Shown piece by piece: positions 1 to 9,200 of a DNA stretch of 64,000 nucleotides. The stretch comes from Penaeicola halotolerans (GTDB taxonomy: Bacteria > Bacteroidota > Bacteroidia > Cytophagales > Cyclobacteriaceae). The stretch spans positions 868,001 through 932,000 of the forward strand of contig NZ_JAEAGO010000001.1 in assembly GCF_016464625.1 (NCBI RefSeq), written 5' to 3'. The notes below the pieces were generated by a model, which saw only the letters and a list, made by a program, of their open reading frames with translations, made no database searches and was not told the DNA's origin. Made by a program: the position numbers and the translations under genes. Numbering within the stretch: position 1 is the first letter of the stretch; the number at the start of each line of letters is the position of its first letter.

Positions 1-1
1 T

Positions 2-454
2 TCTACCAAAAATCTAATCACACAAAAGCGCTGCATCATCCCAGCTGATGGCTATTTTCTTTGGAAAGCATTGGGTAAAAAAACTAGAGTTCCTTATCGA
101 TTTGTGGTAGAAAATGAACAGACCTTTGCCATGGCTGGGATATGGGATGAATATGAAACGATGGATGGTGAGCAGACTTACACCTTCATGCTGCTGACCG
201 TACCAGCCAATGACCAAGTAGCAGAGTTTTCTGATCGCATGCCAGCTATCCTGAGCAAGGATGCAGAGAAAATATGGCTAGATCCTACCGCCTCTTTGGA
301 GCAATTGGTAGCAGTGCTGAAGCCCTACCCAACACATCAAATGAGTGCCTATCCAGTATCGCCTAAGATCAATGAGCTTGAAAACGATAGTGCAAGCCTG
401 TTGAGAAAAACACCTCCTGCTGATCAATTTGGAAACTATACACTCTTTGGCTGA
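2..454 (+). CDS. SOS response-associated peptidase (SRAP/YedK-HMCES family), 5'-truncated by the window edge
   Basis: The reading frame is open from base 2, so the N-terminus, including the catalytic Cys2 of the family, lies outside the window. The visible part carries the SRAP signatures RCIIPADGYFLW, a PYRF strand, AGIWDEY and a DRMPAIL motif (the family usually has HDRMP; here the preceding residue is Ser). Family members crosslink to abasic sites in single-stranded DNA and protect them. The stop codon overlaps the start of the next gene (TGATG), which suggests translational coupling. The family call is secure; the role is taken from the family. Confidence 0.85.
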   Translation, partial: STKNLITQKRCIIPADGYFLWKALGKKTRVPYRFVVENEQTFAMAGIWDEYETMDGEQTYTFMLLTVPANDQVAEFSDRMPAILSKDAEKIWLDPTASLEQLVAVLKPYPTHQMSAYPVSPKINELENDSASLLRKTPPADQFGNYTLFG

Positions 455-1350
455 TGGCTAAAATCCACGTCCTTGATTTACAATTTTTAGGAGAAGAGCA
501 AACGATCGCTGCCTTCCTCATAGAAACCAGTGCAGGACCTCTCCTCATAGAAACAGGCCCTCATAGCACCTTCGCACAACTACAAAGGCAACTGTCAATC
601 CATGACTATCAAGTAGCAGACATCAAGCACGTACTCTTGACGCACATCCACTTAGATCATGCAGGGGCTGCTTGGGCATTTGCCAAGCAAGGTGCTCAAG
701 TGTATGTACATCCTACAGGCTATGCACACTTAGCAGATCCTAGCAAACTCATTGATTCTGCCAGACGCATCTACCAAGACCAGATGGATACACTCTGGGG
801 TGACATGCAAGCAATCCCAGCAGATCAATTGCGCACGGTGGAAAATGGAGAAATACTACAAATTGGAGACACTAAAATCATCGCTCATCACACTCCTGGG
901 CATGCCATCCATCACATCGCTTGGCAGATAGAAGATACGCTCTTTACAGGAGATGTCGCAGGCGTCTGTATCGTGGGAGACGTGGTAGTACCTCCCTGTC
1001 CTCCTCCAGATATCCACATAGAGGACTGGCTTCAATCCATAGCACTGATGCGAACTATGGCACCAAAGCGACTCCTACTGACGCATTATGGCCAAGTCAC
1101 GCAAGTTTCTCATCACCTCGATCAACTCACAGAGATACTGTTAGCTTGGAGAGACTGGATCAAGCCTTACTATGACGCAGCTACTCCTGCAGAAGAGATC
1201 GTACCTGCATTTCAAGACTATGTAGCCAACCACCTCATCAGCAAGGGGATTGACAAAAAAGGCCTCGTCCAATACGAGTATGCCAATCCAATCTGGATGT
1301 CCGTAGCAGGACTTTTGAGGTATTGGAAAAAACATAATCCATCCGCCTAG
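454..1350 (+). CDS. MBL-fold metallo-hydrolase
   Basis: 298 residues. The metallo-beta-lactamase metal motif HxHxDH is present as H64-I-H66-L-D68-H69, followed by further expected metal-ligand stretches: HHTPGHAIHH near residue 150, FTGDVAG near 170 and LLTHYGQ near 210. This gives a complete binuclear-metal hydrolase with a C-terminal helical tail like those of glyoxalase-II or lactonase-type members. The substrate cannot be read from the sequence. The start codon overlaps the stop of the upstream SRAP gene, so the two are probably cotranscribed. Confidence 0.85.
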   Translation: MAKIHVLDLQFLGEEQTIAAFLIETSAGPLLIETGPHSTFAQLQRQLSIHDYQVADIKHVLLTHIHLDHAGAAWAFAKQGAQVYVHPTGYAHLADPSKLIDSARRIYQDQMDTLWGDMQAIPADQLRTVENGEILQIGDTKIIAHHTPGHAIHHIAWQIEDTLFTGDVAGVCIVGDVVVPPCPPPDIHIEDWLQSIALMRTMAPKRLLLTHYGQVTQVSHHLDQLTEILLAWRDWIKPYYDAATPAEEIVPAFQDYVANHLISKGIDKKGLVQYEYANPIWMSVAGLLRYWKKHNPSA

Positions 1351-1394
1351 TTTCCAAAAATCAAGGTATTTGCTTTTCAAACTTAGCTTTTGAG

Positions 1395-1412
1395 CCAAGA
1401 ACTTTTTCTTGG
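1395..1412 (+). terminator. hairpin between MBL hydrolase and fabH (weak terminator)
   Basis: Perfect 7-bp stem CCAAGAA/TTCTTGG with a 4-nt loop. The following T content is only moderate (TTTCCCTGTTTT), so it may be a weak terminator or a processing hairpin. Confidence 0.35.
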
Positions 1413-1457
1413 TTTCCCTGTTTTGACTATCTTGCAAGTCTCGGAAAATAAGACCCC

Positions 1458-2453
1458 ATGAAGCAAAGTAAAATAATAGGATTGGGACACTATGTCCCTC
1501 AAAATGTAGTCACTAATGACGACCTATCTAAAATCATAGACACCAATAATGAGTGGATCGTAGAGCGTACAGGTATCCACGAACGCAGATGGTTTGAGCC
1601 AGGAGTAGATACCAATGCCAATATGGGTACCAAAGCTGCTCAAATGGCGATCGAAAGAGCGGGTATCGATGTCAAAGAAATTGATTTCATCGTATTTGCG
1701 ACCATCACACCTGACTACTTCTTCCCAGGATCTGGCGTACTCATGCAGCGCGAGCTTGGTCTTCAAGGCATCGGTGCCTTAGATATCCGCAATGCTTGTA
1801 GTGGATTCATCTATGCGCTGTCTATAGCCGATCAGTTTATCAAAACAAGCATGTACAAGACCATTTTGGTCGTTGGGGCGGAGATCCAATCTTCTGCTTT
1901 GGACAAGTCAGATGCAGGCCGCTCTAGTTCAGTGATCTTTGCAGATGGCGCAGGTGCAGCCGTCCTACAAGCTACGGATGCGCAGTCTGGCATCCTATCT
2001 ACTCACCTACATGCAGATGGAGATTTTGCAGAGGAGCTTTATGTCAAAGACCCTGGCAGCAGCCGTACGGTGAGACTTTCTCCTGAACTGATCGAAAGCG
2101 GCTCTTTCAACTTGCACATGAATGGCAATGCCGTATTCAAACATGCCGTAGTCCGATTCCAAGAAGTCATCATGGAAGCTTTGGCACACAACAAACTGGA
2201 CAAATCAGACATTGATTTGCTCATACCACACCAAGCTAACTTGAGAATCAGCAGTTTCATCCAGCAGCAGCTAACCTTGCCTGATGAAAAGGTATTCAAT
2301 AATATCATGCACTATGGCAATACCACTGCCGCCTCCATCCCTATCGCGATGAGTGAAGCTTGGGGCAAAGGCCTGATCAAAGAGGGCGACCTCATTTGTC
2401 TCGCTGCCTTCGGAAGTGGATTTACTTGGGCATCCGCACTAATCCGATGGTAA
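1458..2453 (+). CDS. fabH: beta-ketoacyl-ACP synthase III (FabH)
   Basis: 331 residues, the normal length for FabH. It condenses acyl-CoA with malonyl-ACP to start fatty acid synthesis. The thiolase-fold catalytic triad is visible: C114 in NACSGF, H258 in PHQANLR and N288 in GNTTAAS. The typical N-terminus (IIGLGHYVPQNVVTN) and WIVERTGI are also present. Flanked by hairpins on both sides, so probably a single-gene unit. Bacteroidota often carry several fabH paralogues; whether this is the housekeeping copy or a branched-chain or secondary paralogue cannot be decided here. Confidence 0.93.
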   Translation: MKQSKIIGLGHYVPQNVVTNDDLSKIIDTNNEWIVERTGIHERRWFEPGVDTNANMGTKAAQMAIERAGIDVKEIDFIVFATITPDYFFPGSGVLMQRELGLQGIGALDIRNACSGFIYALSIADQFIKTSMYKTILVVGAEIQSSALDKSDAGRSSSVIFADGAGAAVLQATDAQSGILSTHLHADGDFAEELYVKDPGSSRTVRLSPELIESGSFNLHMNGNAVFKHAVVRFQEVIMEALAHNKLDKSDIDLLIPHQANLRISSFIQQQLTLPDEKVFNNIMHYGNTTAASIPIAMSEAWGKGLIKEGDLICLAAFGSGFTWASALIRW

Positions 2454-2461
2454 TCATTCGC

Positions 2462-2491
2462 AAAAGAGACTGAGAGGTCTCTTTTCTTTTT
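2462..2491 (+). terminator. Rho-independent terminator after fabH
   Basis: Stem AAAAGAGAC / GTCTCTTTT (9 bp) with a 6-nt loop TGAGAG, followed by CTTTTT. It lies 9 bases after the fabH stop codon. Confidence 0.8.
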
Positions 2492-2503
2492 AAATCCTAG
2501 CCT

Positions 2504-3058
2504 ATGTTTGACCCTGCCTCCCTAGCCATCCTCAGCGATCGAGAAACCCTGCTCAAGCAGTCTGCCCTGAAGCAAACGCTCATTCATGCACTGCATCAGC
2601 TGGCAGACAGCTACGAAGCACGCTGGAAATCGCTGCATCTACCCTCCAAACACCGCAAAGTAACGCATGGGGAAAACCTACAGGGTCTCCCTTGGCACTT
2701 GTTAGACTTTCCAGCACAAATTTCTAAAGAAAGCATCCTGACCATGCGCACATTAATCTGGTGGGGAAAATCAGTCAACAGCTATTTTCTGCTGAGTGGA
2801 AAAGCACTAGCAACTCATCAACAGCTTTATGAAAGATTAGACCCTTTATGCGATCGAGACTATGCACTATTCTTGCAAAAAGACCCCTGGACACATGACT
2901 TTGACCATCCAGAAACGAAAGTTCTGTTATCGGATAACAGCGTGAATCCACACCCATTTTTTAAAATAGGCAAAAGCATACCTTTTGACACCAAGAAAGA
3001 CATTCAAAATCAATTACTTGAACATTTTGAAGACTACATCTCTTTATTAACTAAATAG
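2504..3058 (+). CDS. hypothetical protein, soluble, 184 residues
   Basis: Family not recognised. The product is rich in His, Leu, Lys and aromatic residues, has no signal peptide or long membrane segment, and reads as mostly helical. It has a possible helix-rich N-half (residues 10-50) and a WHLLDFP...WWGKSVNSYFLL core. GC and codon use match fabH and the next gene, so it looks native rather than acquired. It lies after the fabH terminator with its own start 12 bases downstream, and about 125 non-coding bases separate it from the MORN-type gene. Confidence 0.6.
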   Translation: MFDPASLAILSDRETLLKQSALKQTLIHALHQLADSYEARWKSLHLPSKHRKVTHGENLQGLPWHLLDFPAQISKESILTMRTLIWWGKSVNSYFLLSGKALATHQQLYERLDPLCDRDYALFLQKDPWTHDFDHPETKVLLSDNSVNPHPFFKIGKSIPFDTKKDIQNQLLEHFEDYISLLTK

Positions 3059-3184
3059 CCATTTATTTGAATAATTTAGAGATCGATTCAACAAAGGTGT
3101 TATTTTTACGTAATAAGGGAAGATGTAGCGGGTAATTCCTGTTGCAGTTCAACCTATTAAAAACAAGCGCTTCTACAGACAGCT

Positions 3185-4759
3185 ATGAAATATATTTTTG
3201 GATTAATCTGCCTTTTTTTCGTGTCTACCGGCTATGGTCAAGGCAATGATCTCGTGACACTCTACAATGCAGACAGCACGATCATCACCACAGGAGTAGT
3301 AGATCAGAATAAGCTCCGCCAGGGACTTTGGAGATTTTATAATAATAACAACCAAATCATCCAAGAAGGCTACTACAAAGACAGCAAAAAAGTCGGCAAC
3401 TGGGTATCTTACAATCCACGCACAGGCCTCAAAACCTACGAGCTACAGTACGTCAATGACAAACCCAATGGACTTTATCAGCAATATGACGAAATGGGTA
3501 ACTTGTCCATCAAAGTCGTCATGAAAGACAGCAGTTTGGTGGGTAAGTATGAAGAGTTTCATCCCAATAAAAAGCCAAAAGTAACGGGTCAGTATGAAAA
3601 TGGGAAGAAAACGGGTGAATGGCGTTCCTACTATCCTACAGGCAACTTAATGCTACAGCTCGAGTTCAAAGAAGATAAACTCAACGGTAAATACCGTGAA
3701 TTTGATCCCTATGGCACACTACTCACCAGTGCCACTTATGTAGATGACAAGCTGGATGGGCCTTGGAAGCAGTATTTTGACTTTGGCTCGATCAAAGAAG
3801 AAGGAACCTACAAAAACGGGGATAAAGTAGGTGAATGGACCGAGTACTTTGAGTCAGGAAAGAAATTTTCTACCAAAACCTACAAAGAAGGTAAGCCTGA
3901 TGGCAACTGGATCTACTACTATGAAATCAACGGCCGTACAGCTCGCACAGAGCAGTATGATAGTGGGACGCCTATAGGAGTCTGGGAAGAATTTCACAGC
4001 AATAGAAGGCTCTCTAAACGCATGATCTTCAAACTAGGTCTTCCAGACAGTACCTATGTAGAATACTACGCCAATGGCAATCTATCAGTAGAAGGCCAGT
4101 ACAGTAATGGCATGAAAACAGGCACTTGGAAGAGCTTTTTCCAAGAAGGCACCCTCTACTCTATTGGTGAGTATGTGCTCGACCAAAAGACTGGCCTATG
4201 GAAATACTTCAATCCTAGAGCTGTACTAATCGCTGAGGGTAACTATAAACTCGATGAGGAAAGCGGACAGTGGTTCAACTACTATGACGAAGGTCAACTC
4301 AAATCTGTAGGAAGCTTCATCATGGGCAAAGAAGATGGTCTATGGGGACTTTTTCATAACAATGGTAACCTGATGCAAGAAGAAACTTGGAGAGATGGTA
4401 AACTCTGGAATGTCTCTAAGTTTTATAGCTTCAATGGCAAAGACTCCCTCAATGCCGGCACTCTCAGAAATGGCAATGGCGTGCGCATCACCTATTTCCC
4501 AAACAATGAGAAAGAATCTGAAGGCACCTACCAAGATGGAGAAGCCACTGGCGTCTGGAAATACTACCATGACAATGGCAACATGGCCTCAGAAGGTCGC
4601 CTAGTCAATGGCCTCAAAGTCGGTCAATGGAAGTTTTACAACAGAAGCGGCAGACTCATGGAAGTGATCGAGTATGAAAATGGCGAAGTCAAAAATCCGC
4701 CTATTCAGCAGCAACAGCAAATGATGAGACCTGATCCATACGATGATTTCTTTTTTTAA
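3185..4759 (+). CDS. MORN/YwqK-type repeat protein with signal peptide
   Basis: 524 residues. It begins with a secretion signal (MKYIFGLICLFFVSTGYGQ). The remainder is about 18-20 tandem units of 22-24 residues with consensus G-x-W/Y-x-x-Y/F-x-x-x-G-x-L-x-x-x-x-x-Y-x-x-G, as in the MORN_2 repeat. The C-terminus is Gln- and Pro-rich and ends in DPYDDFFF. Databases often label such proteins 'YwqK family antitoxin'; nothing here supports a toxin partner. A periplasmic or surface beta-solenoid role is inferred. A short-protein gene with its own ATG follows after 50 bases. Confidence 0.8.
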   Translation: MKYIFGLICLFFVSTGYGQGNDLVTLYNADSTIITTGVVDQNKLRQGLWRFYNNNNQIIQEGYYKDSKKVGNWVSYNPRTGLKTYELQYVNDKPNGLYQQYDEMGNLSIKVVMKDSSLVGKYEEFHPNKKPKVTGQYENGKKTGEWRSYYPTGNLMLQLEFKEDKLNGKYREFDPYGTLLTSATYVDDKLDGPWKQYFDFGSIKEEGTYKNGDKVGEWTEYFESGKKFSTKTYKEGKPDGNWIYYYEINGRTARTEQYDSGTPIGVWEEFHSNRRLSKRMIFKLGLPDSTYVEYYANGNLSVEGQYSNGMKTGTWKSFFQEGTLYSIGEYVLDQKTGLWKYFNPRAVLIAEGNYKLDEESGQWFNYYDEGQLKSVGSFIMGKEDGLWGLFHNNGNLMQEETWRDGKLWNVSKFYSFNGKDSLNAGTLRNGNGVRITYFPNNEKESEGTYQDGEATGVWKYYHDNGNMASEGRLVNGLKVGQWKFYNRSGRLMEVIEYENGEVKNPPIQQQQQMMRPDPYDDFFF

Positions 4760-4809
4760 GAAACCCTAACAATATCAGCTCCAAGTGGTTATTAAGAAAA
4801 GAGAAGATT

Positions 4810-4977
4810 ATGTTTGGACTATTTAAGAAGAAAAGTAAAAAGGATAAACTGCAAGAGCAATACGCTAAGCTAATGGAAGAAGCTCATAAGCTCTCCCACA
4901 GCGACCGCAAGGCAGCCGACCACAAAATGGCAGATGCAGAAGCCATCGCCAAGGAAATAGAAGCCCTGAAAGACTAA
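4810..4977 (+). CDS. Lacal_2735-type small conserved protein, 55 residues
   Basis: Starts MFGLFKKKSKKDKLQEQYAK and continues as a charged single coiled-coil-like helix. This fits the short Bacteroidota family annotated as Lacal_2735 (MFGLFKKKS...KLQ.KY..L..EAHKLS..R). It has no known function. The gene ends inside the stem of the terminator that follows it. The call rests on the characteristic N-terminus and the EAHKLS motif. Confidence 0.75.
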   Translation: MFGLFKKKSKKDKLQEQYAKLMEEAHKLSHSDRKAADHKMADAEAIAKEIEALKD

Positions 4978-5000
4978 TCTTTCAGGGTTTTCCTTTTTTA
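4964..5000 (+). terminator. Rho-independent terminator overlapping the end of the small CDS
   Basis: Perfect 9-bp stem CCCTGAAAG / CTTTCAGGG (4964-4972, 4979-4987) with the loop ACTAAT containing the stop codon, followed by TTTTCCTTTTTT. Confidence 0.9.
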
Positions 5001-5050
5001 TTCCTTTCCTCCTTTTAATTCCCTATTTTCAATGTCTAAACCATAGCAAC

Positions 5051-5443
5051 ATGAAAAAAGTAACTGGAATAGGAGGCGTATTTTTCAAATGTGAAGACCG
5101 CGAAAAGATGCGCGCTTGGTATGCAGAGCACCTAGGCATCCACTCTGAAGAATGGGGTGGCGTATTTGAGTGGCGCGACAAGACCAATCCCGACATAGAA
5201 GGCTACACCGCATGGAGTCCTTTCAAGCAAGAGACACGCTACTTTGACCCTAGCAAACAAGACTTCATGATCAACTACCGTGTGGATGACCTAGAAGCAC
5301 TCGCAGCTGAGCTCAAAAAGGCTGGCATCGAGGAAGTAGGCGAAAGAGAATACAGCGACTTTGGCAAGTTCACTTGGATCATGGATCCAGAAGGCCGCAA
5401 GATCGAACTCTGGGAACCACCCAAAGGCCCCAATAAAATCTAA
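5051..5443 (+). CDS. VOC (glyoxalase/bleomycin-resistance) family protein
   Basis: 130 residues forming one VOC module of two beta-alpha-beta-beta-beta repeats. It opens GIGGVFFKCEDREKMRAWYAEHLGI and closes with the diagnostic MDPEGRKIELWEPP, whose Glu is a usual metal ligand. Substrate unknown. It is preceded by a strong terminator and followed by the direct-repeat boundary of the accessory island, so it is the last clearly native gene on the left flank. Confidence 0.85.
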   Translation: MKKVTGIGGVFFKCEDREKMRAWYAEHLGIHSEEWGGVFEWRDKTNPDIEGYTAWSPFKQETRYFDPSKQDFMINYRVDDLEALAAELKKAGIEEVGEREYSDFGKFTWIMDPEGRKIELWEPPKGPNKI

Positions 5444-5493
5444 ATCCGCACAACAGCCGCTCCCCGTAAATCGTATAGGAGGTATAACCCAAA

Positions 5494-5816
5494 TCAAAAC
5501 AAGAAGATCATCATGGACTTAAACATCACACTCAAACTAGACGAAGACCTCATCGAAAAACTCAAAGCCTACGCCCAAGAGAAAAACATGAGCATCTCCC
5601 TCCTGCTAGAGTCTTATGCCAAACAAATAGCCGAGTGGCCAGACTACATGCGCTACCTCTCCTCTAAGATGGAGCTCCCACTCGACTTTGACGCCAGAGA
5701 AGTCTACCGCTACCTACTCAATAAGCAGTACACAGCAAGTGATGACTAAAGCATCCTACAGCACATAATATCATCTTCAAACAAATTATACCATAGGCTC
5801 CCTCCGAGCCTACTTT
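5494..5816 (+). repeat. direct repeat R1 (left flank of the island)
   Basis: About 320 bp recurring in the same orientation at 15628-15947 with only about ten differences, one of them a single-base deletion. The repeat spans the leader, the DUF6364-like gene, the trailing non-coding part and its terminator. Similarity starts abruptly at TCAAAACAAGA and ends in the terminator T-run. The pair brackets the helicase/DarT/DarG island. Confidence 0.9.
5513..5749 (+). CDS. DUF6364-like small ribbon-helix-helix-type protein
   Basis: 78 residues. The N-terminus LNITLKLDEDLIEKLKAYAQEKNMSISLLLESY has the layout of a ribbon-helix-helix DNA-binding domain (strand with alternating polar residues, helix, turn, helix), as in DUF6364 antitoxin-like proteins. 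The C-terminal part (AEWPDYMRYLSSKMELPLDFDAREVYRYLLNKQY) could bind a partner. No PIN-type toxin follows. A frameshifted second copy lies at 15647. Function inferred only from the fold. Confidence 0.7.
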   Translation: MDLNITLKLDEDLIEKLKAYAQEKNMSISLLLESYAKQIAEWPDYMRYLSSKMELPLDFDAREVYRYLLNKQYTASDD

Positions 5817-5819
5817 TTT
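5794..5819 (+). terminator. terminator of the DUF6364-like gene
   Basis: Stem TAGGCTC / GAGCCTA with a 5-nt loop CCTCC, then CTTTTTTG. It is part of the duplicated block. Confidence 0.85.
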
Positions 5820-5950
5820 GCCTTCAGCCATAGCAAGTAGCAAATAACCTTCCGCACAAAATTTCATGCTTACACTAAAAAATAGCAGATACATTTGATC
5901 GAGTATAAAAAAACAGTAGTTTTAATAAGCCTGATAGAAAAGATGAAAAA

Positions 5951-5990
5951 ATAAGGCTTAGCCATCCTACATTAGATGGCTAAGCCTTAT
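5951..5990. repeat. perfect 16-bp inverted repeat (hairpin)
   Basis: ATAAGGCTTAGCCATC and its exact reverse complement, separated by the 8 bases CTACATTA. On the minus strand the stem is followed by a T-run (6 T), so it can act as a minus-strand terminator. It could also be part of the intron-like remnant next to it. Confidence 0.8.
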
Positions 5991-6005
5991 GATTATCAGG
6001 GTTAT

Positions 6006-6056
6006 ATGGAAGTTACCACCAATGCTAAAATGACAGACGACATAGTAAGACAATGA
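6006..6056 (+). pseudogene. possible N-terminal remnant of a group II intron-encoded protein
   Basis: Sixteen codons, MEVTTNAKMTDDIVRQ, then a stop. The TNAKMT...VRQ string resembles the extreme N-terminus of Bacteroidota group II intron reverse transcriptases, which normally continues with RQW and a SINW/IDWK segment. Here the similarity ends exactly where the island sequence begins. The match is short and could be chance. It becomes more plausible because a group II intron 3' fragment lies at the other end of the island. Confidence 0.35.
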
Positions 6057-6168
6057 CTAAAAATGGACTTGACATACAGACCATATCGACCAAGCGGAAA
6101 GACTTTCAAGCTGACCGCGTTTTGCTATTGGAACAGGTGACAGAAAAGAAAGAGAAAGCCAACCCTTC

Positions 6169-6189
6169 GCATTTTTTAAAATTTCTTTT
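6169..6189. repeat. left copy of a 21-bp inverted repeat flanking the operon
   Basis: The 21 bases are the exact reverse complement of 14959-14979; the outer end reads GCATTTTTTAAAATTT. The copies lie 109 bases before the helicase start and 97 bases after the macrodomain stop, outside the two palindromes, so they are arranged almost symmetrically. Confidence 0.8.
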
Positions 6190-6201
6190 GGCCAGCCGCA
6201 C

Positions 6202-6266
6202 ATTGGCACATTTGGTTTTGCCCCAACGCACAATTCCGACCCTTCTGCAAAACCAAAAGAGCCAAT
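6202..6266. repeat. imperfect palindrome upstream of the helicase operon
   Basis: Arms ATTGGC-ACA-TTTGGTTTTGC (6202-6221) and GCAAAACCAAA-AGA-GCCAAT (6247-6266): 17 paired bases interrupted by an ACA/AGA internal loop, with a 25-nt terminal loop. The same architecture, including the ACA/AGA bulge in the same strand order and a 25-nt loop, recurs at 14877-14941 with different arm sequences. Confidence 0.8.
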
Positions 6267-6297
6267 TTTCTGCCCACCCCCAAAAAGCAGTTGTAGT

Positions 6298-9200
6298 ATG
6301 AATCAAAAGGACGTTTGGAAGAAGTATATCACTGCACAATCCAAAATCTTAGAACATAAATCTAGACCGATTGGAATTGACACGACAAAATCCGTTCAAC
6401 TTAACGGTTTGAAACTACATTTGTCAATAGACCAAGAAATCTTCAAACAAGTATTCAAGAAAGAAGTAGAGCAGATTTTCAATATTCAAAATTTTGATTT
6501 TGAAAACGGGTATATTCAGACAAGCGTTGCAAACACAACAAACATAACATCTGAACGACTTAGCAAGCTGAAAGAACTTGCTGAAATCTGTTACATTGAC
6601 TTTAATGAAAATCCCGTAATTGAAGGAACAATTACAGGACAAGAAAACAGCAGCAAAGAAGAACTAAAAAATATAATTGGAGAACTTCCAACTAGCTACC
6701 ATTTTAAAAATTCGGGATTGATATTTTTAACTTTAGACGAATGGAATCGGTCTAGTCAAATTCAGGGTCTAAAATTTAATAAAAAAGTAGGAGCAGTTTT
6801 TTCAATAAAACCTTCGCTTTCATTTCTTATTTCAACGTTTTACAGAAACATTGAAATCGCTCAACAAGGAAACAGAATAATTGTTGAAGGAGAATTGCAC
6901 CAAAATGTTTATGAGGTTTTTGAGAAACATTTCGGGTTAGCCAAACGTGGAAACGAGCTGATTTTTACCTTCGAAAACAAAGATATTTTAAAAAGGAAAA
7001 TTGATGAATTAGAAATCAAGGGAATTACACTTCCGCAACCAAAGGAGAATTGCCTACACTTTAACTATGACGGCAAGTTTTATGAACAACACGAATCTGA
7101 TTTGAATTTTGAGACTTTTCGACTAAAGAGGGTGCTCAAAAAATATTTTCCTGACAATCCATTTGATATTAACTACAAAACTGAATATTCCTTTGATTTT
7201 AGAAAACTTGATAAAGGAATTGATGAGCTTGAAAGAAACGAAGATGTATTTTGGAATAGATTATTTTCTGAAATACACGGAGACGAATTTCAAGTAAGCC
7301 AAATACACAGAACAATTTCATTTGACTTTGAAACTGAATCAGAATTAATTGATAAACTTAATCATATTAAATCATTCTCATTCTTTGAAATATACGACAG
7401 AGGTGACACTCATAAATACAAATTCAACATCAAGTTTGAAACAGGATTGCACGAATTACAGAGTAATTTGAAAAAAGAACTTCCTAATCTGAATACAAAA
7501 CTTATTGCAAATGGAGAGAAACTCATATTCCGTCAATTCTACCAAACAGAAAATAAAACGGAAATTCTTGCAAGATTGAACAACCAATTAAATGACTTTG
7601 TTGATTCCGAAAGTTTCGATTGCACAATAAACGACACGTTTCAAGAGAAATATCTTTGTGAGGAAAACTTTGAATTGAAAGTTGAGCAAGAAGAAGAAAA
7701 ACTTTCAAAACTCTTACGAGAAGAATTTTATTTCGGAAATCCTCAAAAGGAAAAATTCTATTTAGGTAAATTACAAAAAGTTGATTATCCTGATTTGTAT
7801 TTTGTAGTTGATGAAGAAAGGATTGAAGAAGTAAAAGAGAACATTTCGGAAGAAACTGTAAAAGCCATTTTCCCAGATTTAAAAGGTGAAAAGGACAAAA
7901 TAAAACGTTTAGAAGATACTGTTCTTAAACTTGATGATGAAAAAACGAAGTTGCCAAATGACAACGCAAAAGTTTTTTTATACGATTCTTCAAAAGCCAA
8001 AGTCATTGAAAATATCGACTATTTGCTAAGTAAAACGAGTAATGAATGGCAAGACTTTGAAAACAATCTTTTTTCTCAATCATTAAATGAATCGCAACGG
8101 CAAGCCATTTACAAATCGCTTTACGCAGATGAATTAGCTCTAATTCAAGGACCACCAGGAACAGGCAAATCAACTGCAATCGCTGAAATAATTTGGCAAC
8201 ACATCAGAAAAGAGCCAAAACAAAAAATTCTTCTGACTTCTGAAACCAATCTTGCTGTTGATAATGCCATTGACCGATTGAAGAATGGACAAAACAATGT
8301 TGTAAAGCCAATTCGGTTTGGCAATACTGATAACTTAGAATCGGAAGGATATTTTTATTCGCTTGAAGCAATTGAAAATTGGCAAAAGAGCAATTCCAAT
8401 GAAAACAACACCGTTTCGCAATGGGTAAACAACATTGCAGACCGAGTTAAATTCCAAAATGATGAACTAATTGATTCTGCATTAGATAAATGGAAAAATC
8501 ATTTGCAAAAGCCTAACACTCAAACCAAAAAACTTTTTGCAGAGAAATACTTGGAGTATGTGAATTTGATTGGTGCAACAGGAAGTTCAATAGGAAAACT
8601 GAATTCTGAAAATAAATGGACTTCGTTTTTCCGTTCATACTTGAATGTTTTCAACCGGAAAAGCTATCAGGAAAACGATTATAAAAGTTGTAACCGAACA
8701 AACATAAATTTTGACACCGTAATTATGGATGAAGCAAGTAAAGCGACACCACCCGAACTTGCTTTGCCTGTTTTGTTTGGAAAAAAGTCAATTATCGTAG
8801 GCGACCACAGACAATTACCGCCAATGATTGACGGAGAAGAAATCAAAGATTTACTTGTTTCCATTGGCGAAAAAGCATTGGCCAAAACACTATCACATAA
8901 AGAATTTGAAATTTCGCAGTTTGAAAGGTTATTTAAAGATATTGATGATAGCATAAAAGGAACTTTTGACACACAATACCGAATGCACCCAGCAATCAAC
9001 GAAGCTATCTCACAATTTTACAAAGATGACGGTGGTTTGAAGTGCGGTTTGCCATTAGAAGAAACTTATCACAATTCATTTGACAAATGGGATTCAAGGT
9101 ATCACGGCTTACAATACAAAAATATCTTGACACCCGAAACACATACCATTTGGGTAAATGTAACTACACCCGAAATTCAAGAAGGAACATCAAGAGTTAA

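Larger units (their letters stand above)
5820..6297. other. gene-free left junction of the island
   Basis: Between the R1 terminator and the helicase there is no convincing complete gene. The stretch holds a perfect 16-bp palindrome (5951-5990), a 16-codon intron-protein-like remnant (6006), one copy of a 21-bp inverted repeat (6169) and an imperfect palindrome (6202). An isolated TACATTTG box (5890-5897) matches the Bacteroidota -7 element but has no TTG at the right distance upstream. An 82-codon frame across the palindrome looks accidental. Confidence 0.7.

Noticed and set aside
921-1175. 84-codon plus-strand frame inside the MBL hydrolase gene
   Set aside because: Alternative-frame shadow of a well-supported gene, Arg/Ser-rich nonsense composition.
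4395-4604. Additional frames in the MORN-repeat gene
   Set aside because: Arise from the repetitive coding sequence in other frames.
3185-4759. YwqK-family antitoxin label
   Set aside because: The repeats are MORN_2 type and the protein is secreted. No toxin partner is adjacent, so the antitoxin name is misleading.
5513-5749. DUF6364-like gene as the antitoxin of a local toxin
   Set aside because: No PIN or other toxin gene follows either copy; only a terminator does.
6053-6301. 82-codon open frame just upstream of the helicase
   Set aside because: It runs through the inverted repeat and the palindrome, has no recognisable features and overlaps the helicase start; composition looks non-coding.
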